Shown piece after piece: positions 8,003-16,726 of a DNA stretch of 64,000 nt (positions are counted from its first letter, which is position 1; each line of letters starts with the position of its first letter). Source of the DNA: Planctomycetota bacterium. Its GTDB lineage: Bacteria; Planctomycetota; SZUA-567; JAKLDR01. Under the pieces are notes generated by a model. That model saw only the letters and a list, made by a program, of their open reading frames with translations. It was not told the DNA's origin and did not search any database. Location of the stretch: assembly GCA_022703445.1 (NCBI GenBank), contig JAKLDR010000007.1, forward strand, positions 1 to 64,000. Reading direction: 5' to 3'. A program made the translations under genes and the position numbers.

Positions 8003-10345
8003 TCAGGCCTCCACGGCCTTCTGGATAGCCGCCGAGATGGCTCCCGCGGCCCTGAGCCAGGTGAAGTCCGAAGCCCGCTCACGGCCGCGGACGATGCACC
8101 CCTCGCGGACCGCGGAATCGGCGAACACCTTCTGGAGACCCGACGCAATGGACGCCGGGTCCCCAGGATCGGCCAACACCCCGGCGCCAGCCACGACCTC
8201 CTTCATCGCCCCGCGGTCTGAAGTGACCGCCGGCACCCCCAAGGCCATGGCCTCAGCCAGCGGCATCCCGAAACCCTCGTAGAAGGATGGCATGCAGAGT
8301 GCCGCCGCTCCCGCATACAGGCACCTGAGCACCGCTCGGGAGACGTAACCCGTCACCACCAGGTGCCGGTCCACCAAAGCGTCATGGGCCAGCCGCCAGA
8401 TGTTGGACTCCCGCAGATCCCATCCCCCCGCCACCACCAGCTTCAGGTCGGGGCCGAGGGGCCGAGACTTGAGCATGGCGAACGCCCGAACCAGCCCCGC
8501 GGCGTTCTTCCGGGGGTTGGTTAGGTTGACAGCCAGGACGTACGGCCGGCTGATCGCATAACCGGCCAGCACCTCCGCCACGGCCCCCTCCGGCGGACGC
8601 GCCCCCAGGCAGTCGTCCACCCCCGGATAGGCCACCGCCACCCTCTCCGGAGCCAAACGGTACTGCTGCCAGACCTCTTCCTTCACGCTCTCCGACACCG
8701 TTACGATCACCTGGGACCGCCCGGCGGCGTGCTCGGCCGAACGTGCGGTGTATTCGCCCAATCCCCCCGGCAACGCCCCCTCGAACTTGAGGAAGGCGAG
8801 GTCGTGGATCATGGTGACGGACTTCGTCGATCCGTTGAACGGTGCGTCGTACATGGGGCCGAAGTAGACGTCGCTCCGGACCTGGGTCATCGCGCGCGCA
8901 ATCGCCTGCTGCCTCGACGGAAAACACATCTCGAACTCCGGGCCGCCGACCACCCGCTCGTGGCCGAAGTCCCTCCGGAGCAGCTCGGCGTTCCTCGGAG
9001 TGGCCAGCAGCACCCAGTCGGCCGCGGGCATCACCTGCGGCAGGTGCCTCAGCAACGAATGGGCATAGGTCCCTATCCCGGTCATCCCCTCGTGAATCGC
9101 CGTGCAGTCGAAGAGCACCCGGGGCCCGGTCTTGGCCCTCGCCGGTGCCCTGGCAGGCGTACGAGAGGAGTCGCCGGCGACCTGGCCGTAGACCTCCCGC
9201 GTCAACGCAGCTACGTGCTGCCAGTTGAAGACCTGCGCCACGCGGGCCTTGGCCTCCCCCCCCAGCCGTTCCCTGAGCCCCGGATCGCCAATCAACACCG
9301 AAACCGCCTCGACCAGTTGCTCGGGGTTCTTCGGTTCGACGAGCAGCCCTGACTTGCCGTGCTCGATGATGTCGCCAAGCCCCCCGGTCCTCGAAGCCAC
9401 CACCGCCCGGCCCGAAGCCATGCCCTCCAAGGCCACTATCCCGAATGGTTCGTAAGTGCTCGGAACCACGTGCACGTCCGCCACGCGGTACAGGAGCGCC
9501 AACGCCGGAGGTCGGACGTAGCCGGCGAAGAGGACCCTGCCCTCGATCCCCAGCTGCTTGAACCGCTCACCCAATGGCTTCCCAACCTTGCCCCGCCCGG
9601 CCAGGACCAGCTTCGCCTTGGGATGCCGTGCGAGGACTCCAGGCATCGCCTCGGCCAACACCTCCAGACCCTTCTCAGGGTCCAGCCTGCCGACGTAGAG
9701 GACTATCGGCTCCTCCGGCCTGGCCAGCACCTGCCGGAACATCGCCAGGTGCTCCGGCCTGCTCGTGACCGCAAACGCCGACACGTCCACCGCACAAGGA
9801 ACCACCCGGACCTTGCCATCAGCGGCACCGTAGGTCCGGATCAGCTCCCCCTTGACCCAGTTGCTGTTCGCAATGACCGCGTCGGCACACTGGCACATCC
9901 ACTGCTCGATCCGGCCGATGAACTTGCGCTCGTTGTCCATCTGCCCGAAGAACTTGCCCATGGCCGTGTCATGCACCGTGACCACCAGCGGCAGCCCATG
10001 GGCACACTTGAGCACTTTCCCCGCCGCAGCCGTCAGCCAGTCGTGGACGTTGACCACGTCCGGCCGCCACTTCGCAATGATCGGGAGCGCCCTCTCCACG
10101 AGCTGGACGTTGAACTGCATCACCGTGGTGGCTTCTTCGGCCGGCTTCGGCGGCGGCGGGAAATGCACCCGAATCACCCTGACGCCTCGCTCAACTATGT
10201 CGTGCCGTTCACCGCTCAGCGAGTTCGTGATGACACACACCTCGTCACCCATGGCCGCCTGCGCGCCGGCCAAGTCGTAGACGAAACGCCCCAGCCCGAA
10301 GACCTTCTGCGGCGGATACTCGCTCGCCAGGTGAAGGATCCTCAT
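8003..10345 (-). CDS. Tandem family 4 glycosyltransferase (GT4-GT4)
   Basis: This 780-residue protein contains two complete GT4 domains. The first (about 1-395) starts MRILHLASEYPPQ and has VGRLDPEKG and EPFGIVALE. The second (about 410-775) starts VLFDCTAIHEGMTGIGTYAHS and has EGFGMPLAE. The linker between them is Pro/Ala/Arg-rich. The ATG at 10345 is preferred over a GTG at 10360 because GGGGAG sits about 8 bases before it. It is followed after two bases by the four-domain protein and lies in the same operon. Both domains probably transfer sugars to a growing cell-surface glycan. Donor sugars are unknown. Confidence 0.9.
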   Translation of the reverse strand: MRILHLASEYPPQKVFGLGRFVYDLAGAQAAMGDEVCVITNSLSGERHDIVERGVRVIRVHFPPPPKPAEEATTVMQFNVQLVERALPIIAKWRPDVVNVHDWLTAAAGKVLKCAHGLPLVVTVHDTAMGKFFGQMDNERKFIGRIEQWMCQCADAVIANSNWVKGELIRTYGAADGKVRVVPCAVDVSAFAVTSRPEHLAMFRQVLARPEEPIVLYVGRLDPEKGLEVLAEAMPGVLARHPKAKLVLAGRGKVGKPLGERFKQLGIEGRVLFAGYVRPPALALLYRVADVHVVPSTYEPFGIVALEGMASGRAVVASRTGGLGDIIEHGKSGLLVEPKNPEQLVEAVSVLIGDPGLRERLGGEAKARVAQVFNWQHVAALTREVYGQVAGDSSRTPARAPARAKTGPRVLFDCTAIHEGMTGIGTYAHSLLRHLPQVMPAADWVLLATPRNAELLRRDFGHERVVGGPEFEMCFPSRQQAIARAMTQVRSDVYFGPMYDAPFNGSTKSVTMIHDLAFLKFEGALPGGLGEYTARSAEHAAGRSQVIVTVSESVKEEVWQQYRLAPERVAVAYPGVDDCLGARPPEGAVAEVLAGYAISRPYVLAVNLTNPRKNAAGLVRAFAMLKSRPLGPDLKLVVAGGWDLRESNIWRLAHDALVDRHLVVTGYVSRAVLRCLYAGAAALCMPSFYEGFGMPLAEAMALGVPAVTSDRGAMKEVVAGAGVLADPGDPASIASGLQKVFADSAVREGCIVRGRERASDFTWLRAAGAISAAIQKAVEA

Positions 10346-10377
10346 CGAAGCGCTCCCCACCGTAACATGATCATGCC

Positions 10378-11508
10378 CTAACCATGCCCGAGGACGTCAT
10401 GGTAGAGAGCCAGCGTCTCCTGCACACAACGCCCCGGACCGAACCGGGCCGCCCGCTCCTTGCCCCTCATGTTCAGCTCCCGTCGAAGCTCCCTGTTCCC
10501 CAATAGCTCCCGGAGCGCCATGGAGAGATCATCCGCACTCTCAGGCTCCGCCAGCCGAGCCGCCTCACCAGCTACTTCGGCGAGCGAAGAACTCTTCGAC
10601 GTGATCACCGGAGCCCCGCAGGCCATCGCCTCGAGGACCGGCAACCCGAACCCCTCGTAGATGGACGGGTAGACGAATACCTCGGCCCCGGCCATGAGCG
10701 CCGGCAATTCCTGGTCAGGCACCCGGCCGAGTAACAGCACCGAGCCCCCCACCCCATCCCGATAGACCGCCGCCGCCGCATCGAACTCCTTGCCGCCACC
10801 CCCCCCGGCCAGAACCAGCTTGCAGCCAGCCGCCGCCTTCTCATGGGCCACCATCCCCCAGGCCTGAAGCAGCCGGGGGATGTTCTTCTTCTCCTCGAGC
10901 GACCCGACATAAAGGACATAGCGCGCCGGCAGCTTGAAATGCCGCCTCACTTCCTCCACCCGCCCTCTCGGCAGCTCCGCGTAGAAGCGTTCGTCGATGC
11001 TGTTGTAGATCACGACGATCCTGTCCGGGTCTGTGCCGTAGAGTCCGCAGATCTCCTGCTTCGAGAACTCGGAAACCGTGATCACCCGGTCCGCGATCCC
11101 CAGAGTCGCCTCCGTCCACCTGTCGAGGTACTCGCGCAGGCGCGGCGCCACGAGCTCCGGAAACCGCCTGAAAACCACGTCGTGTACCGTGGCTACCATG
11201 CGCCTCGCACCGCCAGCCACCGGCAGGCTGAAACAGGTGGCGTGATACAGGTCGGCCGGAATGGCCGCCAACTCCCCCGGCAGCTCCAACTGCTCCCATC
11301 GCTCGTCGATCATTCCAACCGGGAACCGGCGCTCAAAGACGTTCCCGGCCTGCGACAAGTCCTCGGCCTCCTTGCGCTCCGTGGTCAGGAAGTGGAATTC
11401 GTCACTCTGTGCCAAGTGCGGAAGACCATGGGCCAGCGAGGCCGTATACCTGCCTATGCCCCCCATCCCGGGGAATACCGACCTGCAATCGAGCGCTATG
11501 CGGACCAT
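10378..11508 (-). CDS. Family 4 glycosyltransferase
   Basis: This 376-residue single GT4 enzyme starts MVRIALDCRSVFPGMGGIGRY, has YVLYVGSLEEKKN for the C-terminal Rossmann half, and EGFGLPVLE as the EX7E motif. It retains the usual GT4 length. The start at 11508 lies 13 bases inside the end of the upstream GT4 gene, so the two are coupled; longer in-frame starts lie deeper in that gene. The sequence resembles the second half of the double GT4 protein and the upstream GT4, which suggests these domains arose by duplication within the cluster. It probably adds a sugar in the same surface-glycan pathway. Confidence 0.88.
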   Translation of the reverse strand: MVRIALDCRSVFPGMGGIGRYTASLAHGLPHLAQSDEFHFLTTERKEAEDLSQAGNVFERRFPVGMIDERWEQLELPGELAAIPADLYHATCFSLPVAGGARRMVATVHDVVFRRFPELVAPRLREYLDRWTEATLGIADRVITVSEFSKQEICGLYGTDPDRIVVIYNSIDERFYAELPRGRVEEVRRHFKLPARYVLYVGSLEEKKNIPRLLQAWGMVAHEKAAAGCKLVLAGGGGGKEFDAAAAVYRDGVGGSVLLLGRVPDQELPALMAGAEVFVYPSIYEGFGLPVLEAMACGAPVITSKSSSLAEVAGEAARLAEPESADDLSMALRELLGNRELRRELNMRGKERAARFGPGRCVQETLALYHDVLGHG

Positions 11509-12620
11509 AGGCCCTCCACAGGGCCAGCCATGGCCGCGCTGAATGCCGAGGCCAGATCGCACGCGAATCGTCGCACTTTGTGCCCGCGTGCCCGCTCCAG
11601 TCCGGCCCTGATCAGCTGCCCACGTACCAACTCGTCACAACATGCCCTCTCAAGACAGTCCGCCAGCGCCGTTTCGTCCTCCGCGTCCGGCAACAACGCC
11701 GCATCTCCGCAGGTCTCCGGCAAGGCCGTGCGGGCCGAGGCCACCACCGGCACGCCGCAGGCCATGGCTTCAATCGGCGGACGGCCGAAACCTTCCGCAA
11801 GCGATGGGAACGCAAATGCCCGGGCACCGCCGTAGAGCGCCGGCAAGTCCCCCTGCTCCACGTGCCCCAACAGCGATACCCGGCCCTCTATCCCGCGCCG
11901 TCTGGCAGCCGCGGCCAGGTCGTAGCCCTTCGTGACCGCCTTGCCGGTTAACACCAGCCGAAGGCGGTCACCTGACAGCCTGGCAAACGCACCGATCAGA
12001 CGTTCGAGGTTCTTGCGGGGATCAAGCGCCCCAACGTAGAGAACGTATCCGCCGCCCCGCAATCCGTACTTCCCCAACACCGGGGCGATCGCCCCGGGCT
12101 CGAGCACCTGAAACTCGTCACCCACGGATTGCCGAACCACGGTCACCCGGTCCGGAGAGAGCCCCAGTCGTTCAACTATCTGGCGCTTCGACCATTCCGA
12201 GACAGTTAGCGCGTGGCAGGCCGCGCGCAATGACGAGCCCAGGCGTCGCTTCCAGAACTCACCGAACTCCGCAGTGCACAGCTCCGGATGCGACTCGGGA
12301 AAGACGTCGTGAATCGCCACCACGTAGCGCGCGCCCCTGACCACCGGACACGCGAATAACGGCGAGAAGAAGATGTCCGCGCGCTCCTCCTCCAAGAGCA
12401 CGGGCAGCTCCAACTCGTACCAGAGCGGTCTCGTGGGGCCAACCTCGATCACCAATACGCTTGCCGGCACGTTACCGCCAAGCCCTGCACCGGGCCGCGC
12501 CAACACCGCCAGCCCTCCGGCAGGAGGGGCCTGGAGGAGAGCCCTGAGCGCCGACGCCGCGAACGTCCCGATCCCGGTCGCCCCAGACTCGATCGCGCGG
12601 CAGTCCATGGCGATACGCAC
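11496..12620 (-). CDS. Family 4 glycosyltransferase, first gene of the glycan operon
   Basis: This 374-residue GT4 enzyme starts MRIAMDCRAIESGATGIGTFA, carries YVLYVGALDPRKNLERL, and has EGFGRPPIE as the EX7E motif. The GTG start at 12620 is set by GGGGAGGG about 8 bases upstream. A good promoter lies directly upstream, so this should be the first gene of an operon that runs through at least seven more genes to the left window edge. It is divergent from the XRE regulator gene, which makes that protein a candidate controller. The specific sugar cannot be predicted. Confidence 0.88.
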   Translation of the reverse strand: MRIAMDCRAIESGATGIGTFAASALRALLQAPPAGGLAVLARPGAGLGGNVPASVLVIEVGPTRPLWYELELPVLLEEERADIFFSPLFACPVVRGARYVVAIHDVFPESHPELCTAEFGEFWKRRLGSSLRAACHALTVSEWSKRQIVERLGLSPDRVTVVRQSVGDEFQVLEPGAIAPVLGKYGLRGGGYVLYVGALDPRKNLERLIGAFARLSGDRLRLVLTGKAVTKGYDLAAAARRRGIEGRVSLLGHVEQGDLPALYGGARAFAFPSLAEGFGRPPIEAMACGVPVVASARTALPETCGDAALLPDAEDETALADCLERACCDELVRGQLIRAGLERARGHKVRRFACDLASAFSAAMAGPVEGLWSA

Positions 12621-12929
12621 GCGACCATCCCTCCCCGGTTCATAAGCATACGTCTAGTGTATTATCTGTCAAGGCCCATTTGTGGCCGCACAGCCGTGTT
12701 GCCCCAGCATGCGGCGCCGCCCACAGGATATCTGCTACCCTATATGTATATCGCCAGGGGAATATCTGCCCCGATGGACCGGTTCCAACGTGATGAATGG
12801 GGTCAGGCAAAGATTCGCCGGGCCTTGACAAACAGCTGTCTTGAGTGCACAAATGATGCAAAGTCGCACCATGATAGTGCACCCGTGACATGCGATACCG
12901 AGAGCCGTTCAGAGACGTGGAGGTGGCAC
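12621..12929. other. Divergent control region between the glycan operon and the XRE gene
   Basis: This 309-base gap holds the leftward promoter at 12645-12672 and, for the rightward gene, a TTGACA at 12825-12830 whose -10 is poor (CACAAA with a 17-base spacer). The palindrome GTGCAC occurs at 12845-12850, overlapping that -10, and again at 12877-12882, 32 bases away (three helical turns), each time preceded by A. These look like paired operator sites, perhaps for the XRE protein itself. AT-rich stretches around 12740-12765 could also take part. I see no further gene. Confidence 0.45.
12645..12672 (-). promoter_or_regulatory. Sigma-70-type promoter of the glycan operon
   Basis: On the minus strand there is a perfect TTGACA (12672-12667), a 16-base spacer and TATGCT (12650-12645). 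Transcription would start near 12638, about 18 bases before the GTG of the first glycosyltransferase gene, with its ribosome binding site between. Confidence 0.7.
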
Positions 12930-13271
12930 ATGAAGGTCCGCAGCCCGAAGAAGGAAGGACGCAACGTCCTCATAGCCATAGGGAAGCGCGTCAGAATGGT
13001 CAGGAAGGCGCGCGGCCACACCAGCTGGAGTCTGGCTGCCGCGCTAGGCCTGTCCCAGGCCCACGTCTCCCGCATCGAGACCGGCAACCAAGGCCTCAGG
13101 TGCATCATGATCCTGCGGCTCGCCAGAGTCCTCAACGTCTCTCCTCTCATCTTCTTTATGGAAGAGCGGCAGGCCTGCAGGCTCCTCAAAGTCCTGCCCG
13201 ATGACGAAATCAGAGGCGTGGAACTGGTGTGCACCAGGAAGCCGCCGCGACGCCCCGCAGCGAAATCGTAA
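12930..13271 (+). CDS. XRE-family helix-turn-helix regulator
   Basis: This 113-residue protein has a helix-turn-helix of the Cro/C1 (XRE) type at about residues 12-70. IGKRVRMVRKARGHTSWSL leads into LGLSQAHVSRIETG, which is the recognition helix, and LRLARVLNVSPLIFF closes the domain. It should bind DNA as a dimer. The ATG at 12930 is set by GGAGGT 5-6 bases upstream; a longer in-frame reading would run through the promoter region and is rejected. The C-terminus is short, basic and carries no sensor domain. It stands head to head with the glycan operon and just upstream of a nuclease-like gene, so it may control either one as well as itself through the GTGCAC pair. Confidence 0.85.
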   Translation: MKVRSPKKEGRNVLIAIGKRVRMVRKARGHTSWSLAAALGLSQAHVSRIETGNQGLRCIMILRLARVLNVSPLIFFMEERQACRLLKVLPDDEIRGVELVCTRKPPRRPAAKS

Positions 13272-13300
13272 TAGCCACCAGAACCTGGCCCAAAACCGTA

Positions 13301-13346
13301 CCCCATCAGGATGGCAACCAGGCCGTCCCCCGTTGCCATTCCTGGG
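13301..13346 (+). terminator. Hairpin after the XRE gene
   Basis: CCCCA and AGGATGGCAAC at 13301-13318 pair with GTTGCCATTCCTGGGG at 13332-13346 to form a long stem with one small bulge and a loop of about 13 bases, 30 bases after the XRE stop. No T-run follows, so intrinsic termination is uncertain. It could instead protect the 3' end of the transcript. Confidence 0.5.
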
Positions 13347-13443
13347 GTCGCCCCTTAAGGACCACGCTGCACGACGGCTCGCGGTCTCATGCCCTTGCTG
13401 CCCGCGATTAACAGCCCACTGCCCCCCCTGCGCCATGCCGGGG

Positions 13444-13472
13444 TTGACAGCCGCACAGCCATGATGCATGAT
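13444..13472 (+). promoter_or_regulatory. Sigma-70-type promoter of the nuclease-like gene
   Basis: A perfect TTGACA at 13444-13449 is followed after 17 bases by CATGAT at 13467-13472. The start site would be near 13480, about 38 bases before the chosen ATG. This excludes the longer readings of the gene. The -10 is surrounded by repeated ATGAT/CATGAT motifs. Confidence 0.55.
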
Positions 13473-13517
13473 ACACATGATGGATGCGGAGGCACCCGGC
13501 GCTCACTGGGGGAGGCC

Positions 13518-14156
13518 ATGATCCAACGACGCGGCATAGTCCGGAGATCGGCTCGACACATCGCGAAGGCTGTTCAGCGCACAGTGGACGCCTATGGGGA
13601 TGGAAGGGTCGAGCATGAAACTGACTTCACCAGCAGAATGCTCGCCAACATTGAGGAAGCCATGAACGGGTTCAGGATCAAAGGCGTCCAGTGGCGAGCC
13701 AAGGTCCTGACTGATCGAGGGCCACACTCCCAGGAACACATGTTCGGCGCTGACTTCCTCGGGGTTCTTGAAATCAAGTGCGCGGACTACATGGTCCGCA
13801 AAGGCTTTCTGGCCCAGGCCAAGAGGGCTGAGCAGCTCCGCATAGAGGACCTGAGGGACCAGTGCAGCAAAATGCTCGAGCACTCGCCGGATGCCTTCGT
13901 CTTCCTCTATGACCGCTCCGGCGTCACCGTCGTCCCGGCGATATCCGTCATCAGCTGCAGCATCAGCCCCACTCAGCTATATGCGCGCTCGGTGGCGCGC
14001 TTCTTCGAGGACCATCTGGAGTGCTTCATCGGCGACCACAGAATCACGGCGCTGGACGCACGGGGACTGGAGAAGCTCCGCCACGACGTCAAGGCGAGAT
14101 CGCTGCTGCACCTGAGAGCCGAAGACAGCATCGAGGTGCTGGCCCTGCCATCGTAG
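13518..14156 (+). CDS. PD-(D/E)XK-like nuclease of unknown family
   Basis: The 212-residue protein has the layout of a restriction-endonuclease fold. A helix contains Glu (MLANIEEAM, near residues 40-48). The core motif is GADFLGVLEIK (Asp, then E-x-K), and FLAQAKR follows as the helix that often carries the supporting Gln/Lys. The second half (SVISCSISPTQLY, RSVARFFEDHLECFIGD) is unlike any domain I know. The ATG at 13518 is chosen because a promoter ends only about 40 bases upstream and GGGGGAGG precedes it, although the spacing is short. It follows the XRE gene but has its own promoter. A defence or mobile-element role fits the fold. Catalysis is inferred from motif only. Confidence 0.65.
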   Translation: MIQRRGIVRRSARHIAKAVQRTVDAYGDGRVEHETDFTSRMLANIEEAMNGFRIKGVQWRAKVLTDRGPHSQEHMFGADFLGVLEIKCADYMVRKGFLAQAKRAEQLRIEDLRDQCSKMLEHSPDAFVFLYDRSGVTVVPAISVISCSISPTQLYARSVARFFEDHLECFIGDHRITALDARGLEKLRHDVKARSLLHLRAEDSIEVLALPS

Positions 14157-14189
14157 CGGAGGGCCATGATACATAATATGCATGGGGCG

Positions 14190-14218
14190 TTGACAGGCAG
14201 GCCGCGGCGCGGTATTCT
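14190..14218 (+). promoter_or_regulatory. Sigma-70-type promoter of the beta-propeller gene
   Basis: TTGACA (14190-14195), a 17-base spacer and TATTCT (14213-14218) form a strong promoter. The start would be near 14225, leaving a leader of about 100 bases before the ATG at 14326. The 33 bases before it again contain ATGATACAT and ATGCATG motifs like those at the promoter at 13444. Confidence 0.65.
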
Positions 14219-14325
14219 GTGTGGAGATGATGCGCTGGCGTAGCGAAGAACCAGCCTTGATGAGGCGTCACCCGAAAGCAGGTGCGCCAGGCATCAGAGT
14301 TGCGTGAAGGCCGGAACGACAGAAG

Positions 14326-15183
14326 ATGCCTTCTGAATTGGTGCTGGGACCGGCGGCCGGCCAGTTGGCCGTTCATACGCCATACCTGCTCCGGTCCGAC
14401 GACTCCGTGTACCTCTTCTATTGCCGCGCCGATCTGGATCCCGACGGCCGCGTGCCGCGGTTCCGGCGTTTCAGGATATACGTGGCCAGACACAGGGATG
14501 ATGGAAGCGGGTGGGACTGCGACCACGAGCCCGCAGTGGATGTGCCCAGTTCGGTCTGCCGGCCTTGGGTGGTGGACCGCGGCGGCGGCCAGTACCGAAT
14601 GTATTTCGTGCGCTCCCTGCCGCCTTTCGGGTCCTGCAGCCGGATATTCATGGCTGACAGCCACAACCTCACGCAGTGGACTGTTACGGACACCCCCCTC
14701 CTCCAACTCTTCGGCGGACGCGAGTCCCAGGGCAGCCCATGCGTTGTTCCCGATGGCGAACGTCTGAGGATCTACTTTTCGGCCGGCAACAGAACATGCC
14801 AGGGAGATGACATCTTCCTGGCGGAAGGGCCAGACGAGCACAACCTCTCGCTGAACGGCCGGTTCTCCATCGAAGCCAGGCCCGACTACAACGCCTCGCG
14901 ATACGCACCTTTCGTCTTCATCTGGAACGGACTCTGGAAAATGCTCTTCACCGGACGAGCCGGCGACAACAAACCCTACCGGACGTTCCTGGCGGAAAGC
15001 GAAGATGGACTGCGTTTCGGCCCAGGGCGGATGATCCTGGAGCCCGCGGGAGACGAACGCTTCAAACACGGTACCTACAAGGCGGTGCTGTTCGAAGGCT
15101 GGCTGTACTTCGTGGGCGTTGATGCCCAGGGCCGAGCCGCGATCTACAGACAAAGCGCGGCGGAAGCAGGACTGGGAGGGTGA
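14326..15183 (+). CDS. Five-bladed beta-propeller protein, glycosidase-like (GH43/GH32/GH130 type)
   Basis: The 285 residues consist of repeated beta-rich blades of the kind found in GH43/GH32/GH130 glycosidases: VYLFYCRADLD, YRMYFVRS, RLRIYFSAG, WKMLFTGRAGDN and WLYFVGVDAQG. Each blade ends in an aromatic-rich strand followed by a loop. Candidate acidic residues exist (HTPYLLRSDD; GRESQGSP) but I cannot assign the catalytic set. No signal peptide is visible, so it should act in the cytosol or the start may be wrong. The ribosome binding site before 14326 is weak (GGAACGACAGAAG). It has its own promoter. Hydrolase or phosphorylase action on a sugar is inferred from fold and from the glycan cluster next door. 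Confidence 0.6.
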   Translation: MPSELVLGPAAGQLAVHTPYLLRSDDSVYLFYCRADLDPDGRVPRFRRFRIYVARHRDDGSGWDCDHEPAVDVPSSVCRPWVVDRGGGQYRMYFVRSLPPFGSCSRIFMADSHNLTQWTVTDTPLLQLFGGRESQGSPCVVPDGERLRIYFSAGNRTCQGDDIFLAEGPDEHNLSLNGRFSIEARPDYNASRYAPFVFIWNGLWKMLFTGRAGDNKPYRTFLAESEDGLRFGPGRMILEPAGDERFKHGTYKAVLFEGWLYFVGVDAQGRAAIYRQSAAEAGLGG

Positions 15184-15304
15184 CCGATGCCGATGGTAAG
15201 GACATATGAGCCGATACGTTGACCGAACGGAGAGGGCGCAGCTCAAGTGCGGACGAGCGTCGTCATAGCAGGAGAGGCACTGGTGGGACGGAGGAGCTAT
15301 TGAT

Positions 15305-16267
15305 ATGAATGCTGCAACCAGGAAGGCGCATGACGTTGTCCAGAATCCATGGGTAAACTTGGCGTGTACGATAATCACGATCGCAAGTTTCGCCTGGTTC
15401 TTGTATGACAAGGCACAGGATACAGGTGCGGACTCAGCATGGGTGCCGACCATTGTTTTCATCATCGTTATTGCGGTCTTCATGGGAATGAACTGCTACT
15501 CGTTTCGGGTGAGGCGGAGCCTGCTGGACTTCAACCGCGTTCCTTCGCATCTCCACAGAGTCAATCATCTATACAGAAATGCCCTTTCTCGAGTCTGCGG
15601 CACACTCTATCCCGAGCTTCGGATCGATGAGCGGACGCTTGAGCAAGAGCAGTTAAGAACGTTGACAGGCGTGTGTAGCCACATCGCACAGACGTACGGA
15701 CTTCTTGTTGGGGTAGAATGCCAAACAACGATAAAACTGCTGGGGCAAGATGAACAGGGCCACTACTGCGAAACGTATGCGAGAGGCAGTGAGAGCGAAC
15801 GAGACGACTTCTCGCTGAAGAAGTACCGCGTCGGCACGGGAGAGAACACGGGGTTCGACAGAGCTCTCATGCTTAGTGACGGAACTGAGCCGTCGCACTT
15901 CTGGTCGCCGGACCTCAGCAAGGAGAAAGACTATCGCAACCAAAGACAGCGATTTGAAAAATGGTACAGGAGCACTATTGTCGTCCCGATCCGTTTTGTG
16001 ATCCCGGAAAAGAGAGGGCGTAAAGACTGCGCAGACGACATAGGGTTTCTATGTGTCGACACATTGTCGAGAAATCGCCTGAACAACGGTTCACACGTTC
16101 ACCTGCTTGCTTCGTTTGCGGATCAAATGTACAATTTCATCAGCATAATGCGAAGGACTTACCGACTGGCGCTGAAACCTCAGCCTCAGCCTCAGCCCGG
16201 GGCGCAGCAGTCTGATAGTCACGACGGAGCGGGGGCTTCCGAGCGTGGCGAAGGGGAGAGAGCATGA
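15305..16267 (+). CDS. Two-TM protein with cytoplasmic GAF-like domain
   Basis: This 320-residue protein has two N-terminal membrane helices (about 17-34 and 47-66). A basic, helical linker follows, and then a GAF-like sensor domain (about 115-285) that starts GVCSHIAQTYGLLVGVECQTTIKLL and includes STIVVPIRFV and IGFLCVDTLSR. The C-terminal 35 residues are Pro/Gln- and charge-rich and probably disordered. GAF domains bind small ligands or bring subunits together; no catalytic domain is present. The start at 15305 has GGAGGAG about 10 bases upstream. Its stop overlaps the ATG of the 78-residue gene (ATGA), so the two should be made together. Base composition is less GC-rich than the glycan operon, which suggests transfer. 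I cannot name the family. Confidence 0.75.
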   Translation: MNAATRKAHDVVQNPWVNLACTIITIASFAWFLYDKAQDTGADSAWVPTIVFIIVIAVFMGMNCYSFRVRRSLLDFNRVPSHLHRVNHLYRNALSRVCGTLYPELRIDERTLEQEQLRTLTGVCSHIAQTYGLLVGVECQTTIKLLGQDEQGHYCETYARGSESERDDFSLKKYRVGTGENTGFDRALMLSDGTEPSHFWSPDLSKEKDYRNQRQRFEKWYRSTIVVPIRFVIPEKRGRKDCADDIGFLCVDTLSRNRLNNGSHVHLLASFADQMYNFISIMRRTYRLALKPQPQPQPGAQQSDSHDGAGASERGEGERA

Positions 16268-16500
16268 AGGGGCATGTTGAGTCCAAGGCCAGTAATGTTG
16301 CCTTCGTCGGATTGTCGCCTGACACCTTGGCGTGGAACAGTGCCTGCCTGCACTTCACGGAGACAACGCCGCAGGTTCCTCGGGCGGGCGAACCCGCTCC
16401 GCTCAAGCGCGATGCTTACTCGGGGTATGTCCTAGGGCTCTCCCCTCTCACGCAACAATGGAACCAATATTGCCTGGAGGCCAATCGAAGGAGATTGTGA
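16264..16500 (+). CDS. 78-residue protein with a duplicated GLSPxTxxWNxxCL motif
   Basis: This small protein is coupled to the 2TM-GAF gene through an ATGA overlap. It contains the motif G-L-S-P-x-T-x-x-W-N-x-x-C-L twice, at residues 16-29 (GLSPDTLAWNSACL) and 58-71 (GLSPLTQQWNQYCL), 42 residues apart. A Pro-rich linker joins them. No membrane segment or known domain is seen. The duplication with conserved Trp-Asn and Cys argues strongly that the frame is real and under selection. It may bind the GAF protein or work as its effector or inhibitor. I do not recognise the family. Confidence 0.7.
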   Translation: MKGHVESKASNVAFVGLSPDTLAWNSACLHFTETTPQVPRAGEPAPLKRDAYSGYVLGLSPLTQQWNQYCLEANRRRL

Positions 16501-16726
16501 GTGGTTGCACTAACGCCTGTAACGTCTTGAGTTCGACGCGGAGATGCGGCTACCGATTCAGAAACAGGTCGGCAGAGGCAATGCCGGTGAATGAAGTCGG
16601 TCCCGCTCAGTGGCTGGCTTTGGTTCGATCAGAGGTGGCTGGTTTTGAAGTGACCCGTGACACACAGGTCGCTGGGCCGGTACACATACTCCATTTGTAG
16701 CTGTCTTGAGCCGCACACGCATTAGT

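Noticed and set aside
12657-12929. N-terminal extension of the XRE protein
   Set aside because: It would be read across the divergent promoter region, while a good ribosome binding site marks the ATG at 12930.
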